Positions 1 through 10,258 of a stretch of 64,000 nucleotides of DNA are shown in pieces. This DNA comes from Tragulus kanchil. Its lineage: Eukaryota > Chordata > Mammalia > Artiodactyla > Tragulidae. Below the pieces are notes generated by a model. The model made no database searches. It was not told the origin of the DNA and worked only from the letters and a program-made list of their open reading frames with translations. The DNA lies in contig JAIOJX010000028.1 in NCBI GenBank assembly GCA_022376925.1, positions 67,917,001 to 67,981,000 on the forward strand. The letters run 5' to 3'. The stretch's first letter is position 1. Each line of letters opens with the position of its first letter. Position numbers and translations under genes: made by a program.

Positions 1-12
1 GTTTGTTTGTTT

Positions 13-340
13 GTTTTTTAAAGATTTATTTATTTATTTATTTTGGGCGGGGGTTGGGTTGGGGAGGGAGGGGAGCGGGCAGGCCACTGCTATTGGTCTT
101 TCATTTCTCCATTTTCATCCGTCTTTGCTCTTTGGCTCCTGTGGGCCTCCCATCGCGGTGGCGTCTGTCGTTGCAGAGCGCTGGCTCTGGGTGCATGCGT
201 TCCAGAGCTCCGGCTCGGCGATTGGACACATCGGTCCAGCCACTCCGCTGCACGCGGGATCTTCCCAGGCCAGGGATTGAACCGGCGCCCCTTGCACTGC
301 AAGGTGGTGTCCTTACCCACTGGACCACCAGGGGAAGCCC
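13..340 (-). mobile_element. tRNA-derived SINE (CHR-like, young) copy 1
   Basis: Reverse-strand SINE. Its tRNA-like head ends at GGGGAAGCCC (331-340) and its (AAAT)n tail appears as repeated ATTT near 23-44. The body is GC-rich with many intact CpGs, which indicates youth. It lies inside the BovB reverse transcriptase. Flanks TGATACTGAGTTTT (341-354) and TGATGTTGAGTTTT (upstream of the D1 copy at 1118) look like a diverged target-site duplication. Confidence 0.9.
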
Positions 341-599
341 TGATACTGAGTTTTAAGCAGCTTTTTCACTCTCTCCTCTCTCATCCTCATCAAGAGGTTG
401 TTTAGTTCCTCTTCACTTTCTGCCATTAAAGCAGTATCATCTGCCTGTCTGAGGTTATTGATATTTATCCCAGAAATCTTGACTCCAGCTTGTGGTTTAT
501 CCACACAAGCATTTCACGTGATGTACTCTGCATATAAGTTAAATAAGCAAGATGACAACATACAGCCTTGTCATAATCCTTTCTCAATTTGAAACTGTC

Positions 600-1117
600 C
601 ATTGTTCCATGTCCTGTTCTAATCTTGGCTGGCATATTTTGGAGGTTTTTCTTACAGCATCAGGTGACCAAACTGTTGAAGGTTTAGCATCAGCATCAGT
701 CCTGCCAATGAATAGTCAGGGTTGATTTCTTTTAGGACTGACATTTTGATCTCCTTGTAGTCCAAGGACTCTCAAGAGTCTTCGGCAGCACCACAATTTA
801 GAGATATCAGGTCTTTGGCACTCAGCCTTCTTGATGGTCCAACTCTCACATGTGTATATGACTACTGGAAAAAACATAGCTTTGTCTATTCAGACCTTTG
901 TTGGCAAGCTGATGTCTCTGCTTCTTAATATGCTGTCTAGATTTGTGATAGCTTTCCTTCCAAGGAGCAAGTGTCTTCTAATTTCATGACTGTGGTCACC
1001 GTCCACAGTACTTTTGGAGCCCTGAAAAAGAAAAGATGTCACTGATTCCACTTTTTCCCCTTCTATTTGCCATGAAATGATGAGACTGGATCTTAGCTTT
1101 CTGATGTTGAGTTTTTT
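600..1117 (-). pseudogene. BovB reverse transcriptase, C-terminal part, broken
   Basis: On the reverse strand this stretch encodes the region after the catalytic domain of BovB reverse transcriptase, recognisable as a diverged translation around a YGCESWTIKKAE-like block seen here as YTCESWTIKKAE. The frame is interrupted by stops and shifts. It is separated from the catalytic block by the SINE at 1118-1457. It retains no function and serves only to identify the family and strand. Confidence 0.8.
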
Positions 1118-1457
1118 GTTTGTTTGTTTGTTTTTTAAAGATTTATTTATTTATTTATTTTGGGCGGGGGTTGGGTTGGGGAGGGAGGGGAGCGGGCGGG
1201 CCACTGCTATTGGTCTTTCATTTCTCCATTTTCATCCGTCTTTGCTCTTTGGCTCCTGTGGGCCTCCCATCGCGGTGACGTCTGTCGTTGCAGAGCGCCG
1301 GCTCTGGGCGCATGCGCTCCAGAGCTCCAGCTCGGCGATTGGACACATCGGTCCAGCTGCTCCGCGGCACGTGGGATCTTCCCAGGCCAGGGATTGAACC
1401 GGCGCCCCTTGCACTGCAAGGTGGTGTCCTTACCCACTGGACCACCAGGGGAAGCCC
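1107..1457 (-). mobile_element. tRNA-derived SINE (CHR-like), D1 copy
   Basis: Second copy of the 13-340 SINE, 1117 bases downstream. It differs at several substitutions, many at CpG sites, and has the same insertion point in BovB. It is the same insertion seen twice, not two insertions. Confidence 0.93.
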
Positions 1458-2600
1458 TGATACTGAGTTTTAAGCAGCTTTTTCACTCTCTCCTCTCTCA
1501 TCCTCATCAAGAGGTTGTTTAGTTCCTCTTCACTTTCTGCCATTAAAGCAGTATCATCTGCCTGTCTGAGGTTATTGATATTTATCCCAGAAATCTTGAC
1601 TCCAGCTTGTGGTTTATCCACACAAGCATTTCACGTGATGTACTCTGCATATAAGTTAAATAAGCAAGATGACAACATACAGCCTTGTCATAATCCTTTC
1701 TCAATTTGAAACTGTCCATTGTTCCATGTCCTGTTCTAACTGTTGATTCTTGGCTGGCATATAGGTTTCTTATGAGACAGGTAAGGTGGTCTGGTATCCC
1801 CTTCTCTCTAAGACTTTTCCACAGGTTGTTGTAGTCCACACAGTCAAAGGTTCTAGAGTAGTCAATGAAGCAGAAGTAGATGTTTTTTCTGGAATTCCCT
1901 TGCTTTCTCCATGATCCAAGGAATGTTGGCAATTTGATCTATAGTTCCTCTGTTTTTTCTAAACCCAGCTTGTACATCTGGAATTTTTCAGCTCATGTAC
2001 TGTTTAAGCCTGGCTTGAAGGATTTTGAGCATAACCTTGTTAGCATATGAAATAAGTGCAATTGTACGATAGTTTGAACATTATTTTGCATTGACCATTT
2101 TGTGATTGGTATTAAAAACTGACTTTTTCCAGTACTGACCTTTTCCCACCACTGCTGAGTTTTCCAAGTTTCCTAACATATTGAGTGCAGCTCTTTAACA
2201 GCATCATCTTTTAGGATTTGAAATAGCTCAGCTGGAATTCCCTCAGCTCCACTAACATTGTTTGTAGTATTGCTTCCCAAGGCCCACATAACTTCACACT
2301 CCAGGATAGCTGACTCTAGATAAGTGACCATACCATCATGGTTATACAGGTCATTTAGACATTTTTTTTGTATAGTTCTTCTGTGTATTCTTGCCACCTC
2401 TGCTTAATCTCTTCAGTTTCTATTAGGACCTTACCATTTCTATCCTTTATCGTACCCATGCTTGCATGAAGTGTTCCCTTGATATTTCATTTTCTTAAAG
2501 ACATCTCTAGGCTTTCCATTCTATTATTTTCTTCTGTTTCTTTGCACTGTCCTTTTAAGAAGGTCTTCTTATCTCTCCTTGCTATTCTATTTGCACAGTT
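1458..2600 (-). pseudogene. BovB reverse transcriptase core, broken (first copy)
   Basis: Reverse-strand fragments of the RT domain. At 2173-2397 a block includes GIPAELFQILKDDAVKELHS. At 1582-1932 a block includes IYFCFIDYSRTFDCVDYNNL, carrying the first catalytic aspartate region (FIDY, AFDCVD-like). At 1430-1621 a block carries the catalytic motif as QADDT instead of the family's usual YADDT; the substituted codon is at 1562-1564. The two aspartates are kept but the tyrosine is lost. The blocks lie in different frames and the stretch between them is eroded, so this is dead sequence. D2 repeats most of it at 2693-3740. Confidence 0.88.
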
Positions 2601-3846
2601 TGGCTTTTTTTTTAAATTTAATTTTTGAAACCTTTATTTTGCTTTTAACTTTTACAAAGTTTTGTTGTTTACAGATATGTTTCCTTCTTTTACATTAAAG
2701 CAGTATCATCTGCCTGTCTGAGGTTATTGATATTTATCCCAGAAATCTTGACTCCAGCTTGTGGTTTATCCACACAAGCATTTCACGTGATGTACTCTGC
2801 ATATAAGTTAAATAAGCAAGATGACAACATACAGCCTTGTCATAATCCTTTCTCAATTTGAAACTGTCCATTGTTCCATGTCCTGTTCTAACTGTTGATT
2901 CTTGGCTGGCATATAGGTTTCTTATGAGACAGGTAAGGTGGTCTGGTATCCCCTTCTCTCTAAGACTTTTCCACAGGTTGTTGTAGTCCACACAGTCAAA
3001 GGTTCTAGAGTAGTCAATGAAGCAGAAGTAGATGTTTTTTCTGGAATTCCCTTGCTTTCTCCATGATCCAAGGAATGTTGGCAATTTGATCTATAGTTCC
3101 TCTGTTTTTTCTAAACCCAGCTTGTACATCTGGAATTTTTCAGCTCATGTACTGTTTAAGCCTGGCTTGAAGGATTTTGAGCATAACCTTGTTAGCATAT
3201 GAAATAAGTGCAATTGTACGATAGTTTGAACATTATTTTGCATTGACCATTTTGTGATTGGTATTAAAAACTGACTTTTTCCAGTACTGACCTTTTCCCA
3301 CCACTGCTGAGTTTTCCAAGTTTCCTAACATATTGAGTGCAGCTCTTTAACAGCATCATCTTTTAGGATTTGAAATAGCTCAGCTGGAATTCCCTCAGCT
3401 CCACTAACATTGTTTGTAGTATTGCTTCCCAAGGCCCACATAACTTCACACTCCAGGATAGCTGACTCTAGATAAGTGACCATACCATCATGGTTATACA
3501 GGTCATTTAGACATTTTTTTTGTATAGTTCTTCTGTGTATTCTTGCCACCTCTGCTTAATCTCTTCAGTTTCTATTAGGACCTTACCATTTCTATCCTTT
3601 ATCGTACCCATGCTTGCATGAAGTGTTCCCTTGATATTTCATTTTCTTAAAGACATCTCTAGGCTTTCCATTCTATTATTTTCTTCTGTTTCTTTGCACT
3701 GTCCTTTTAAGAAGGTCTTCTTATCTCTCCTTGCTATTCTCTGGAACTTTGCATTCAGTTTGGCTTTTTTTTTTTTTTAAATTTAATTTTTTGAAACCTT
3801 TATTTTGCTTTTAACTTTTACAAAGTTTTGTTGTTTACAGATATGT
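1541..3846. repeat. Direct duplication D2 (shift about 1152)
   Basis: 1541-2692 recurs at 2693-3846. The left copy ends in a damaged version of the right one: near 2585 it reads ATTCTATTTGCACAGTTTGG where the right copy has an extra segment (3738-3758). The junction filler TTCCTTCTTTTA at about 2681-2692 belongs to neither flank. Confidence 0.97.
2693..3740 (-). pseudogene. BovB reverse transcriptase core, D2 copy
   Basis: Exact repetition of the reverse transcriptase remnant at 1541-2590; both peptide blocks recur identically at 2734-3084 and 3325-3549. The QADD block is not included as an open frame because the copy starts inside it. Its right-hand end preserves the BovB sequence that the left copy lost, so this is the more trustworthy version. 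Confidence 0.88.
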
Positions 3847-4165
3847 ATATTCCCAGATTAGTCATATGTATATCCCCTCCTTCCCACCCCTCCCAACCAT
3901 CACACAGCACCCCTGAAGGATCCCCTTTTCTCACAGAACAATGACTAGAGCATTTTCTTCACTTATGATAGTACAAGCCTTCATGCCACTTCCTTTATGC
4001 CTCCCACCTTCTGTTCCTTCCCCACAATATCCATATGTCCACTGTCCATGTCTGTCTTTCCATCGCTTCACTGCATGTGCCATCATCACCATCCTACTAG
4101 ATTCCATATATATGTGTTAATATACTGTATTTGTCCTTCTCTTTCTGACTGACTTCCCTTTCTCC
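3760..4165 (-). mobile_element. L1 3' end, 5'-truncated, inserted in BovB
   Basis: On the reverse strand the segment reads as a ruminant L1 3'UTR: it opens with a GAAGTCAGTCAGAAAG-type block near 4155, includes ATATATATGGAATCTAG, and ends in an A-rich tail at 3768-3782. BovB linker sequence lies to its right and BovB RT to its left, so it was inserted into BovB. Only about 400 bases are present, typical of 5' truncation. A partial second version of its tail lies at about 2605-2680 because of D2. Confidence 0.75.
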
Positions 4166-4189
4166 CTTGTCTTTTGCTTCTCTTCTTTC

Positions 4190-5500
4190 CTCAGCTATGT
4201 GTAAAGCCTCCTCAGACAATCACTTTGCTTCATGTATTTTTTTTTCTTTGGAATGTTTTTGGTCATTGTTGCCTCTATAGTGTTAACAAACTCTGCCCAT
4301 AGTTCTTCAGGCACTCTGCCAGATCTAGTCCCTTGAGTCTATTTGTCACTTCCACTGTACAGTCATAAGGGTTTTGATTTCGGTCAGACCTGAAATGCCT
4401 AGAAGTTTTCCCTACTTTCTTCAATTTAAACCTACATTTTGCATTAGGGAACTCATGATCAGAGCCACAGTCAGCTCCTGATCTTATTTTTGTTGACTAT
4501 ATAGAGCTTCTCCATCTTTGGCTGCAAGGAATATATAGTCAGTCTGATTTCAGTATTGCCCATTTGGTGATGTCCACTGTAGAGCTGTCTCTTGTGTTGC
4601 TGGAAGAGGATGTTTGCTATGACTAGTGTTTTCTACTGACAAAACTCTGTTAGCCTTTGCCATGCTTTGTTTTGTACTCCAAGGCCAAACTTGCCTGATT
4701 CTCCAGGTATCTCTTGACTTCCTACTTTTGCAATCCAATCCCCTATGATGGAAAGGACATCTCTTTTTTTGGCATTAGTTCTAGAAAGTCTCATAGGTCT
4801 TAATAAGACTGGTCACCTTCTGCCTCCTCAGCATTAGTGGTTGGGGCATAGGCTTATATTACTGTGATATTGAATGGTTTGCCTTGGAAATGAACTGAAA
4901 TCCTCCTGTCACTTTTGAGATTGAACCCAAGTACGCATTTCAGACTCTTTTGTTTACAGGAGGGCTACTCTATTTCTTCTAAGGGATTCTTGTCCACAGT
5001 AGTAGATATAATGGTCATCTGAATTAAATTTGACCCTTCCTGTCCATTTGAGCTCATTGATTTCTAAAATTTTGATGTTTGCTCTTGCTGTCTCCTGTTT
5101 AACCACTTGCAGTTTAGCTTGATTCAAAGGCCAAATATTTCAGGTTCTTATGCAATATCATTCTTTACAGCATTGGACTTTCACCACCAGACACATCCAC
5201 AACTGAATGCTGTTTCTGCTTTGGTCCACCTGCTTCATTCTTTCTGGAGCTTTTATTAATTGCCCAACACTTTTCCCCAGTAGCATGTTGGATAACTTCC
5301 AACCTGGGGAGAATCGTGGTTCATGTGGTTCTCATGGCAAGAATACTGCAGTGGTTTGCCATTTCCTTCTCCTGTGGACCACGTTTTATCAGAACTCTTC
5401 ACTATGACCCATCCATCTTGACTATCCCTGCATGGCATAGCTCACAGCTTCATTGAGTTACACTTTCACCACAACAAGGCTGTAATCAATGAAGGGATAA
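4190..5500 (-). pseudogene. BovB 5' region, endonuclease and linker, broken
   Basis: Reverse strand. The right end (5210-5500) matches the BovB 5' region. Further left, DNA corresponding to the APE-type endonuclease is recognisable (for example around 4480-4740), followed by the linker (4300-4400, with a VTNRLKGLDL-like block). Many frameshifts are present; no open frame longer than about 66 codons survives. No intact catalytic set can be read. Confidence 0.8.
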
Positions 5501-6127
5501 CTGTCATTTAAGTACTCTAAAATAATATGCATTGAATTTTTGTTGTTGTTGTTGTTGTTTCCCTTTCAACCAACTGACTTTATAATTCTAATGGCTATGA
5601 GCCACAGATTGTATAATCTAACACAACTACAAAATCATTTAAGAAAGTTCACGGAAAAAAATAGTTAAATTGTCAGTGACTTTGAACATATTCATGTAAG
5701 TATTATACCTCTGGCAAAGAATCAGGGATAGAATGCAATCTATTAAAAGAGATTTGTAAAGTAGTCCTTGAAATATTTCTTTGTAACTTATAATAGTAAG
5801 CAGAGATAACTGAGCTACTTGTCAGCTAGTTGGTGGTTTGTTTATTCTGATCAACTACTCAGACAATGGCTCTAAAGACTTTGAATATTCTAAATTGTTT
5901 TCTGAGTTTACTGAAAATCTAGGGCTATGCTAAAAAACAAACAAACAAACAAAAAACTGAATAAGAATAGATTTCCACTGTGGTTCTTGACATTGTCTTC
6001 CATGTTCCTTTTTGTCTGCTTTTTTTGAGTCTGTTTTTAAGTTTCTCCTTTGCTGTGTTAGCCTGTGTGTCCCCATTGCAGTTTCCTGCACTCGAAATTT
6101 CTTTGTTTTATTTTTCATGTGCTTTTG
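5501..6127. other. Unique AT-rich DNA, no gene seen
   Basis: AT-rich sequence with a (TTG)n run at about 5540-5560 and an AAAC-type run near 5935-5955. No coding, RNA or recognisable repeat beyond these simple tracts. The open frame on the reverse strand at 5930-6157 is compositionally biased and has no recognisable domain. Confidence 0.6.
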
Positions 6128-6129
6128 TT

Positions 6130-6397
6130 TTTTTGGGGGGGCTACTTCTATTGGCATTTTATTTATCCATTTTCATCCATCTTTGTTCTTTGGCTTGTGT
6201 GGGTCTCCCATCACAGTGGCCTCTCTGGTTGCAGAGCACCATCTCTGGGCACAAGCGCTCCAGAGCTCTGACTCGCTAGTTGGACACATCTGTCCAGCCA
6301 CTCCATGGTATGTGGGATCTTCCCCAGCCAAGGACCCAACTGCTACCCCTTGCACTACAAGGCAGACTCTTTACCCACTGGACCACCTGGGAAGCCC
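6130..6397 (-). mobile_element. tRNA-derived SINE (CHR-like), older copy
   Basis: Reverse-strand SINE ending in GGGAAGCCC at 6389-6397. Compared with the copy at 13-340 many CpGs have decayed to TG or CA, so it is older. The (AAAT)n tail is eroded to a T/G run. Confidence 0.88.
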
Positions 6398-6639
6398 TTC
6401 TATGTCTTTCTTAATCTCTCCTCTCCCTCTTCCTGTAGCTAGCTGTATTAAAATATCATAGTTAAGTGAATGCTTCCCTGTATCATATGTAACTCTCATT
6501 ACCCAGGTATTCCTAAACAAATTTGATATATATACCACTGTAATTAGCAACAAGAAAAGGAAATGTTTTTGTGACATAAAATATAGCTTTGAGAAGTTGT
6601 TCATATTATTTCCAAAGTCCCTCCATTTCTTTTTCCATC

Positions 6640-6838
6640 AAAGTGAAAGTAAAAGTCAAGTTGCTCAGTCCTGTCTGACTCTTTGTGACTACATGGACAA
6701 GTCATGGAGTTCTCCAGGCAAGAATACTGGAGGGGGGAACCTATCCCTTCTTCAGGGGATCTTCCCAACCCAGAGATTAAATACACATCTCCTACATTGC
6801 AGGTGCTTTCCTTGTCACCTGAGCCACCAGAGAAGCCC
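6640..6838 (-). mobile_element. Bov-tA-type SINE
   Basis: Reverse strand. It begins with the AAAGTGAAAGT tail-side block and ends in GAGAAGCCC; the body includes GGCAAGAATACTGGAG and GGGGATCTTCCCAACCC, diagnostic of ruminant Bov-tA/Bov-A elements. Confidence 0.9.
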
Positions 6839-6950
6839 AAGAATACCTGAATGAATAGCTTATCTCTTCTCCAGGGCTATTCCTGACACAGAAATCAAGC
6901 AAGGGTCTCTTGCATTGCAGGTGGATTCTTTACCAACTGAGCTATCAAAG
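6839..6950 (-). mobile_element. Partial Bov-tA SINE
   Basis: Fragment abutting the previous SINE. CTTGCATTGCAGGTGGATTC and TTTACCAACTGAGCT are the tRNA-head half of Bov-tA on the reverse strand; the rest is missing. Together with 6640-6838 it probably represents a dimeric Bov-tA. Confidence 0.75.
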
Positions 6951-7486
6951 GTAGAACCAAAAATACAGTCAATGTGTCAAGGGCATCTTGCTCCTTATTT
7001 ATGATAAAAAAGTACATCATTGAATTGTAGTTGCATCTCTTCTTGTGTGATGTAGTAAAGCAGTTTAATGTGAATATCAAAGGGTTAAAGATTATAATGA
7101 AATAATTTAGAGTTTTAGGAGTTCTGTCTCATTTAACTTCTTGCTTTGCTACTCTCTTTGATAGAGTGCAGGTTAAGCAAGTACAAACCAAAGACCCCAA
7201 AATATGAGCTATGGAAAGGCCTTTGTCTTTTTCTATATTACTAACCAAGAATAAGCAATCACAGTTGGTTGGATAATTGATAAACTTAATATGTTACTGC
7301 CATCTCTGTTCCAATTTTCAGTGACTCCTGGGCAGTCATAAAAGGGAAGGAACCAAAATAGAAGCGTGAATTTTTTTTCTTAGGACCTTGAGTTGGCACT
7401 TGTAGCTTTTTTTTAAGATAGACCATTTTTTTAAAAAAAAGTTTTTATTGAACCTGCTAAACATTGCTTCTGTTTTATGTTTTACA

Positions 7487-7594
7487 TTTTTTGGCTGCAA
7501 GGTATCTCAGGATCTTAGCTTCTTGACCAGGCATCAAGCCTGCACCCCTTACATTGGAATGCAAAGCGTTAGCCACTGGACTCAGGGAAGTCCC
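7487..7594 (-). mobile_element. Old tRNA-derived SINE fragment
   Basis: Reverse strand, from TTTTTTGGCTGC to CAGGGAAGTCCC, with a CTGGACTCAGGGAAGTCCC head. It resembles the CHR/ART2 SINE group in artiodactyls and is decayed. The second copy is at 8664-8771 through D3. Confidence 0.75.
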
Positions 7595-8663
7595 GGCACT
7601 TGTAGTTTTTGCTCACATCCTATCAGCTACTACTTAGTTACAAGTTGTGTAGTTTTGAGTCAATGGGGAGAAAGACATTTAAAGACCCATTAGCAGTTTC
7701 TGCCTCAGTTCAAAAATTTGATTGAAGACAAATTATTTCAACAAAGTTCTCTGGCATGCATTTAAATTTTAAATTCAGTTTGTTTCACTTTTATTATTGA
7801 TCTTGGTGATAATGAAGTATTTTTTTTTTAAGTCGGAGTTCAATGATAAGCCTTAGTGTACTACTAAGTGGACATTATTATACAATGTGTATGGAACAGT
7901 AGATAATTAAAATATTTCTCCAGACCTAATGAAGAGCTGAATCATACTCTATTTTACTCAGCTTTAATGGAAAAGTCCTGACAATAGACCTTCCTAGATC
8001 TGATGTTAGCAACCTCCGTCTACAGCTCTTATTTCTTTCTCTCTATTGACATAGCCATGCTTTTTCATCTCTTATGTTTACCCTTAATGACACAGAAATA
8101 AAGGTCGCATGGGATGAGCTATCAAAGGTAGAACCAAAAATACAGTCAATGTGTCAAGGGCATCTTGCTCCTTATTTATGATAAAAAAGTACATCATTGA
8201 ATTGTAGTTGCATCTCTTCTTGTGTGATGTAGTAAAGCAGTTTAATGTGAATATCAAAGGGTTAAAGATTATAATGAAATAATTTAGAGTTTTAGGAGTT
8301 CTGTCTCATTTAACTTCTTGCTTTGCTACTCTCTTTGATAGAGTGCAGGTTAAGCAAGTACAAACCAAAGACCCCAAAATATGAGCTATGGAAAGGCCTT
8401 TGTCTTTTTCTATATTACTAACCAAGAATAAGCAATCACAGTTGGTTGGATAATTGATAAACTTAATATGTTACTGCCATCTCTGTTCCAATTTTCAGTG
8501 ACTCCTGGGCAGTCATAAAAGGGAAGGAACCAAAATAGAAGCGTGAATTTTTTTTCTTAGGACCTTGAGTTGGCACTTGTAGCTTTTTTTTAAGATAGAC
8601 CATTTTTTTAAAAAAAAGTTTTTATTGAACCTGCTAAACATTGCTTCTGTTTTATGTTTTACA

Positions 8664-8771
8664 TTTTTTGGCTGCAAGGTATCTCAGGATCTTAGCTTCT
8701 TGACCAGGCATCAAGCCTGCACCCCTTACATTGGAATGCAAAGCGTTAGCCACTGGACTCAGGGAAGTCCC
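8664..8771 (-). mobile_element. Old tRNA-derived SINE fragment, D3 copy
   Basis: Identical to 7487-7594, displaced by 1177 bases. The surrounding 1.1 kb holds no gene. Confidence 0.75.
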
Positions 8772-9561
8772 GGCACTTGTAGTTTTTGCTCACATCCTAT
8801 CAGCTACTACTTAGTTACAAGTTGTGTAGTTTTGAGTCAATGGGGAGAAAGACATTTAAAGACCCATTAGCAGTTTCTGCCTCAGTTCAAAAATTTGATT
8901 GAAGACAAATTATTTCAACAAAGTTCTCTGGCATGCATTTAAATTTTAAATTCAGTTTGTTTCACTTTTATTATTGATCTTGGTGATAATGAAGTATTTT
9001 TTTTTTAAGTCGGAGTTCAATGATAAGCCTTAGTGTACTACTAAGTGGACATTATTATACAATGTGTATGGAACAGTAGATAATTAAAATATTTCTCCAG
9101 ACCTAATGAAGAGCTGAATCATACTCTATTTTACTCAGCTTTAATGGAAAAGTCCTGACAATAGACCTTCCTAGATCTGATGTTAGCAACCTCCGTCTAC
9201 AGCTCTTATTTCTTTCTCTCTATTGACATGCCAGCCATGTTTTCATTCTTGATTTTCCTCCTAAGTGCCAGTCACTTCTTTCACCTCTAAGCATTTACCC
9301 TTAATATTCCTTCTCTTTGAACCCTCTTTCCTCTAAAATTTCTGCAATATTTACTTCATTCTCTTGTTAGACGAAGTAAATCAAGAGAGGACATTGCCGC
9401 GGGCAGAGCATAGTTACTTATCTCTAATTAATAGAATTGGGGAAACACTCAATTGCCCTGGTACTATTATCAGAAAACTTCAACCTATGCCCTGTAGTTC
9501 CCTCTAATTTGAGACTAGAACTTCAACAGTAAAAAGGCATGGAGTTCAAATCAAGATAAGA

Positions 9562-9567
9562 TTTATT
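9562..9567 (-). terminator. Poly(A) signal of LTR candidate
   Basis: AATAAA on the reverse strand, about 245 bases downstream of the TATA box and about 197 bases before the LTR end. The order TATA, donor, poly(A) signal fits a U3-R-U5 arrangement. Confidence 0.4.
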
Positions 9568-9806
9568 GAAACTTAATATAAATCAATTCAACATTCATTA
9601 TAATGTGCATCAATGACTCTCAGCAATGTAACAATAATAATAACTTCAAGATTTTAAAATTATCTCAGAACTCTAAAGTTATCTCAGAACTTTAAAATTA
9701 TCTCAGAACTCAATCAACAATACAATATTCTTACCCCAGAGCTGAAGAGCTTCCCAAGCGTGGCTGAGCTGCATGAGCAAGCTCCCTGCAGTCTGTCCCC
9801 TGCCCC

Positions 9807-9813
9807 TTTTATA
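9807..9813 (-). promoter_or_regulatory. TATA box of LTR candidate
   Basis: TATAAAA on the reverse strand, followed by GGGGCAGGGG. Transcription would be expected to start about 25-31 bases downstream (near 9783-9788), putting the GTAAG at 9730-9734 roughly 50 bases into the transcript. Confidence 0.45.
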
Positions 9814-10258
9814 GCAAAACAATTTCATTAACTTCGAGCCCGAGTAGAATTTTGGCCCGAGTGTAGTTCGTATACACCAATCTCATCAAACTTCGAGCCT
9901 GAGTGTAGTTCATGTACACCAAGGCTTTTTGTATTTTTTTAAAGTGACAGTAACAATTTGGGCAATTAATTTTACTTCTCATTCAGCCATTATATTTATT
10001 CAGGCATTATCAAACTCAAGTGTAAATCTCTTGATTAGTTTTAACATTAGAGAAAGTTTAAGTAAAACTTAAAGAATCAAAAGAAACTTTCTTCCTAATT
10101 ACTCAAACTAGTGATTAAAGAAAAATCTAAACCTCGGAACTATCACACAGAGACTTTACCCTTTGTGCTAGACTAGAGCAGGCTATTTTGCTTATTATTT
10201 AAACTTCCTTATACTTAATAAGTAGCTACATATTACTTTGGGGAGTTTCCTTCTTATT

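Larger units (their letters stand above)
1..1742. repeat. Direct duplication D1 (shift 1117)
   Basis: Positions 1-625 recur at 1118-1742 with a few substitutions in the SINE. The first copy is cut by the window start. The junction is near 626-680, where the left copy continues as a garbled version of what follows 1742: GTTCTAATCTTGG on the left against GTTCTAACTGTTGATTCTTGG on the right. Confidence 0.96.
345..5500 (-). mobile_element. BovB (RTE) LINE, nearly full length, broken
   Basis: Read on the reverse strand, a BovB element runs from about 5500 (5' end) to about 630 (3' part of the ORF). From right to left I recognise the 5' region (5210-5500), the endonuclease part (about 4400-5200), the linker (4190-4400), the reverse transcriptase (about 3740 down to 1458) and its C-terminal part (1117-630). 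It is interrupted by an L1 3' end (about 3770-4165) and by a SINE (1118-1457), and it is expanded by duplications D1 and D2. Stops and frameshifts throughout mean it cannot act autonomously. BovB is a known ruminant non-LTR retrotransposon; identification rests on recognising the protein and DNA sequence. Confidence 0.9.
6938..9229. repeat. Direct duplication D3 (shift 1177)
   Basis: 6938-8052 recurs at 8115-9229 essentially base for base. The 62-base joint 8053-8114 is informative. Its left half is a gapped version of the sequence after 9229 (AGCCATG, TTTTCAT, TTTACCCTTAAT shared in order). Its right half is a gapped version of the sequence before 6938 (CACAGAAAT shared, then degraded). This is how two low-quality contig ends would look when joined. 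Confidence 0.98.

Noticed and set aside
101..328. Reverse 75-codon frame and similar 60-130-codon frames at 1160, 20005, 21082, 29820, 30907, 60099 and 61226
   Set aside because: They recur wherever the same SINE occurs, on both strands and in several frames. They are translations of a GC-rich SINE body, not genes.
1582..1932. Open frames of 116 and 74 codons resembling a reverse transcriptase as host genes
   Set aside because: They belong to a broken BovB LINE on the reverse strand, and their repetition at 2734-3084 and 3325-3549 is due to D2.
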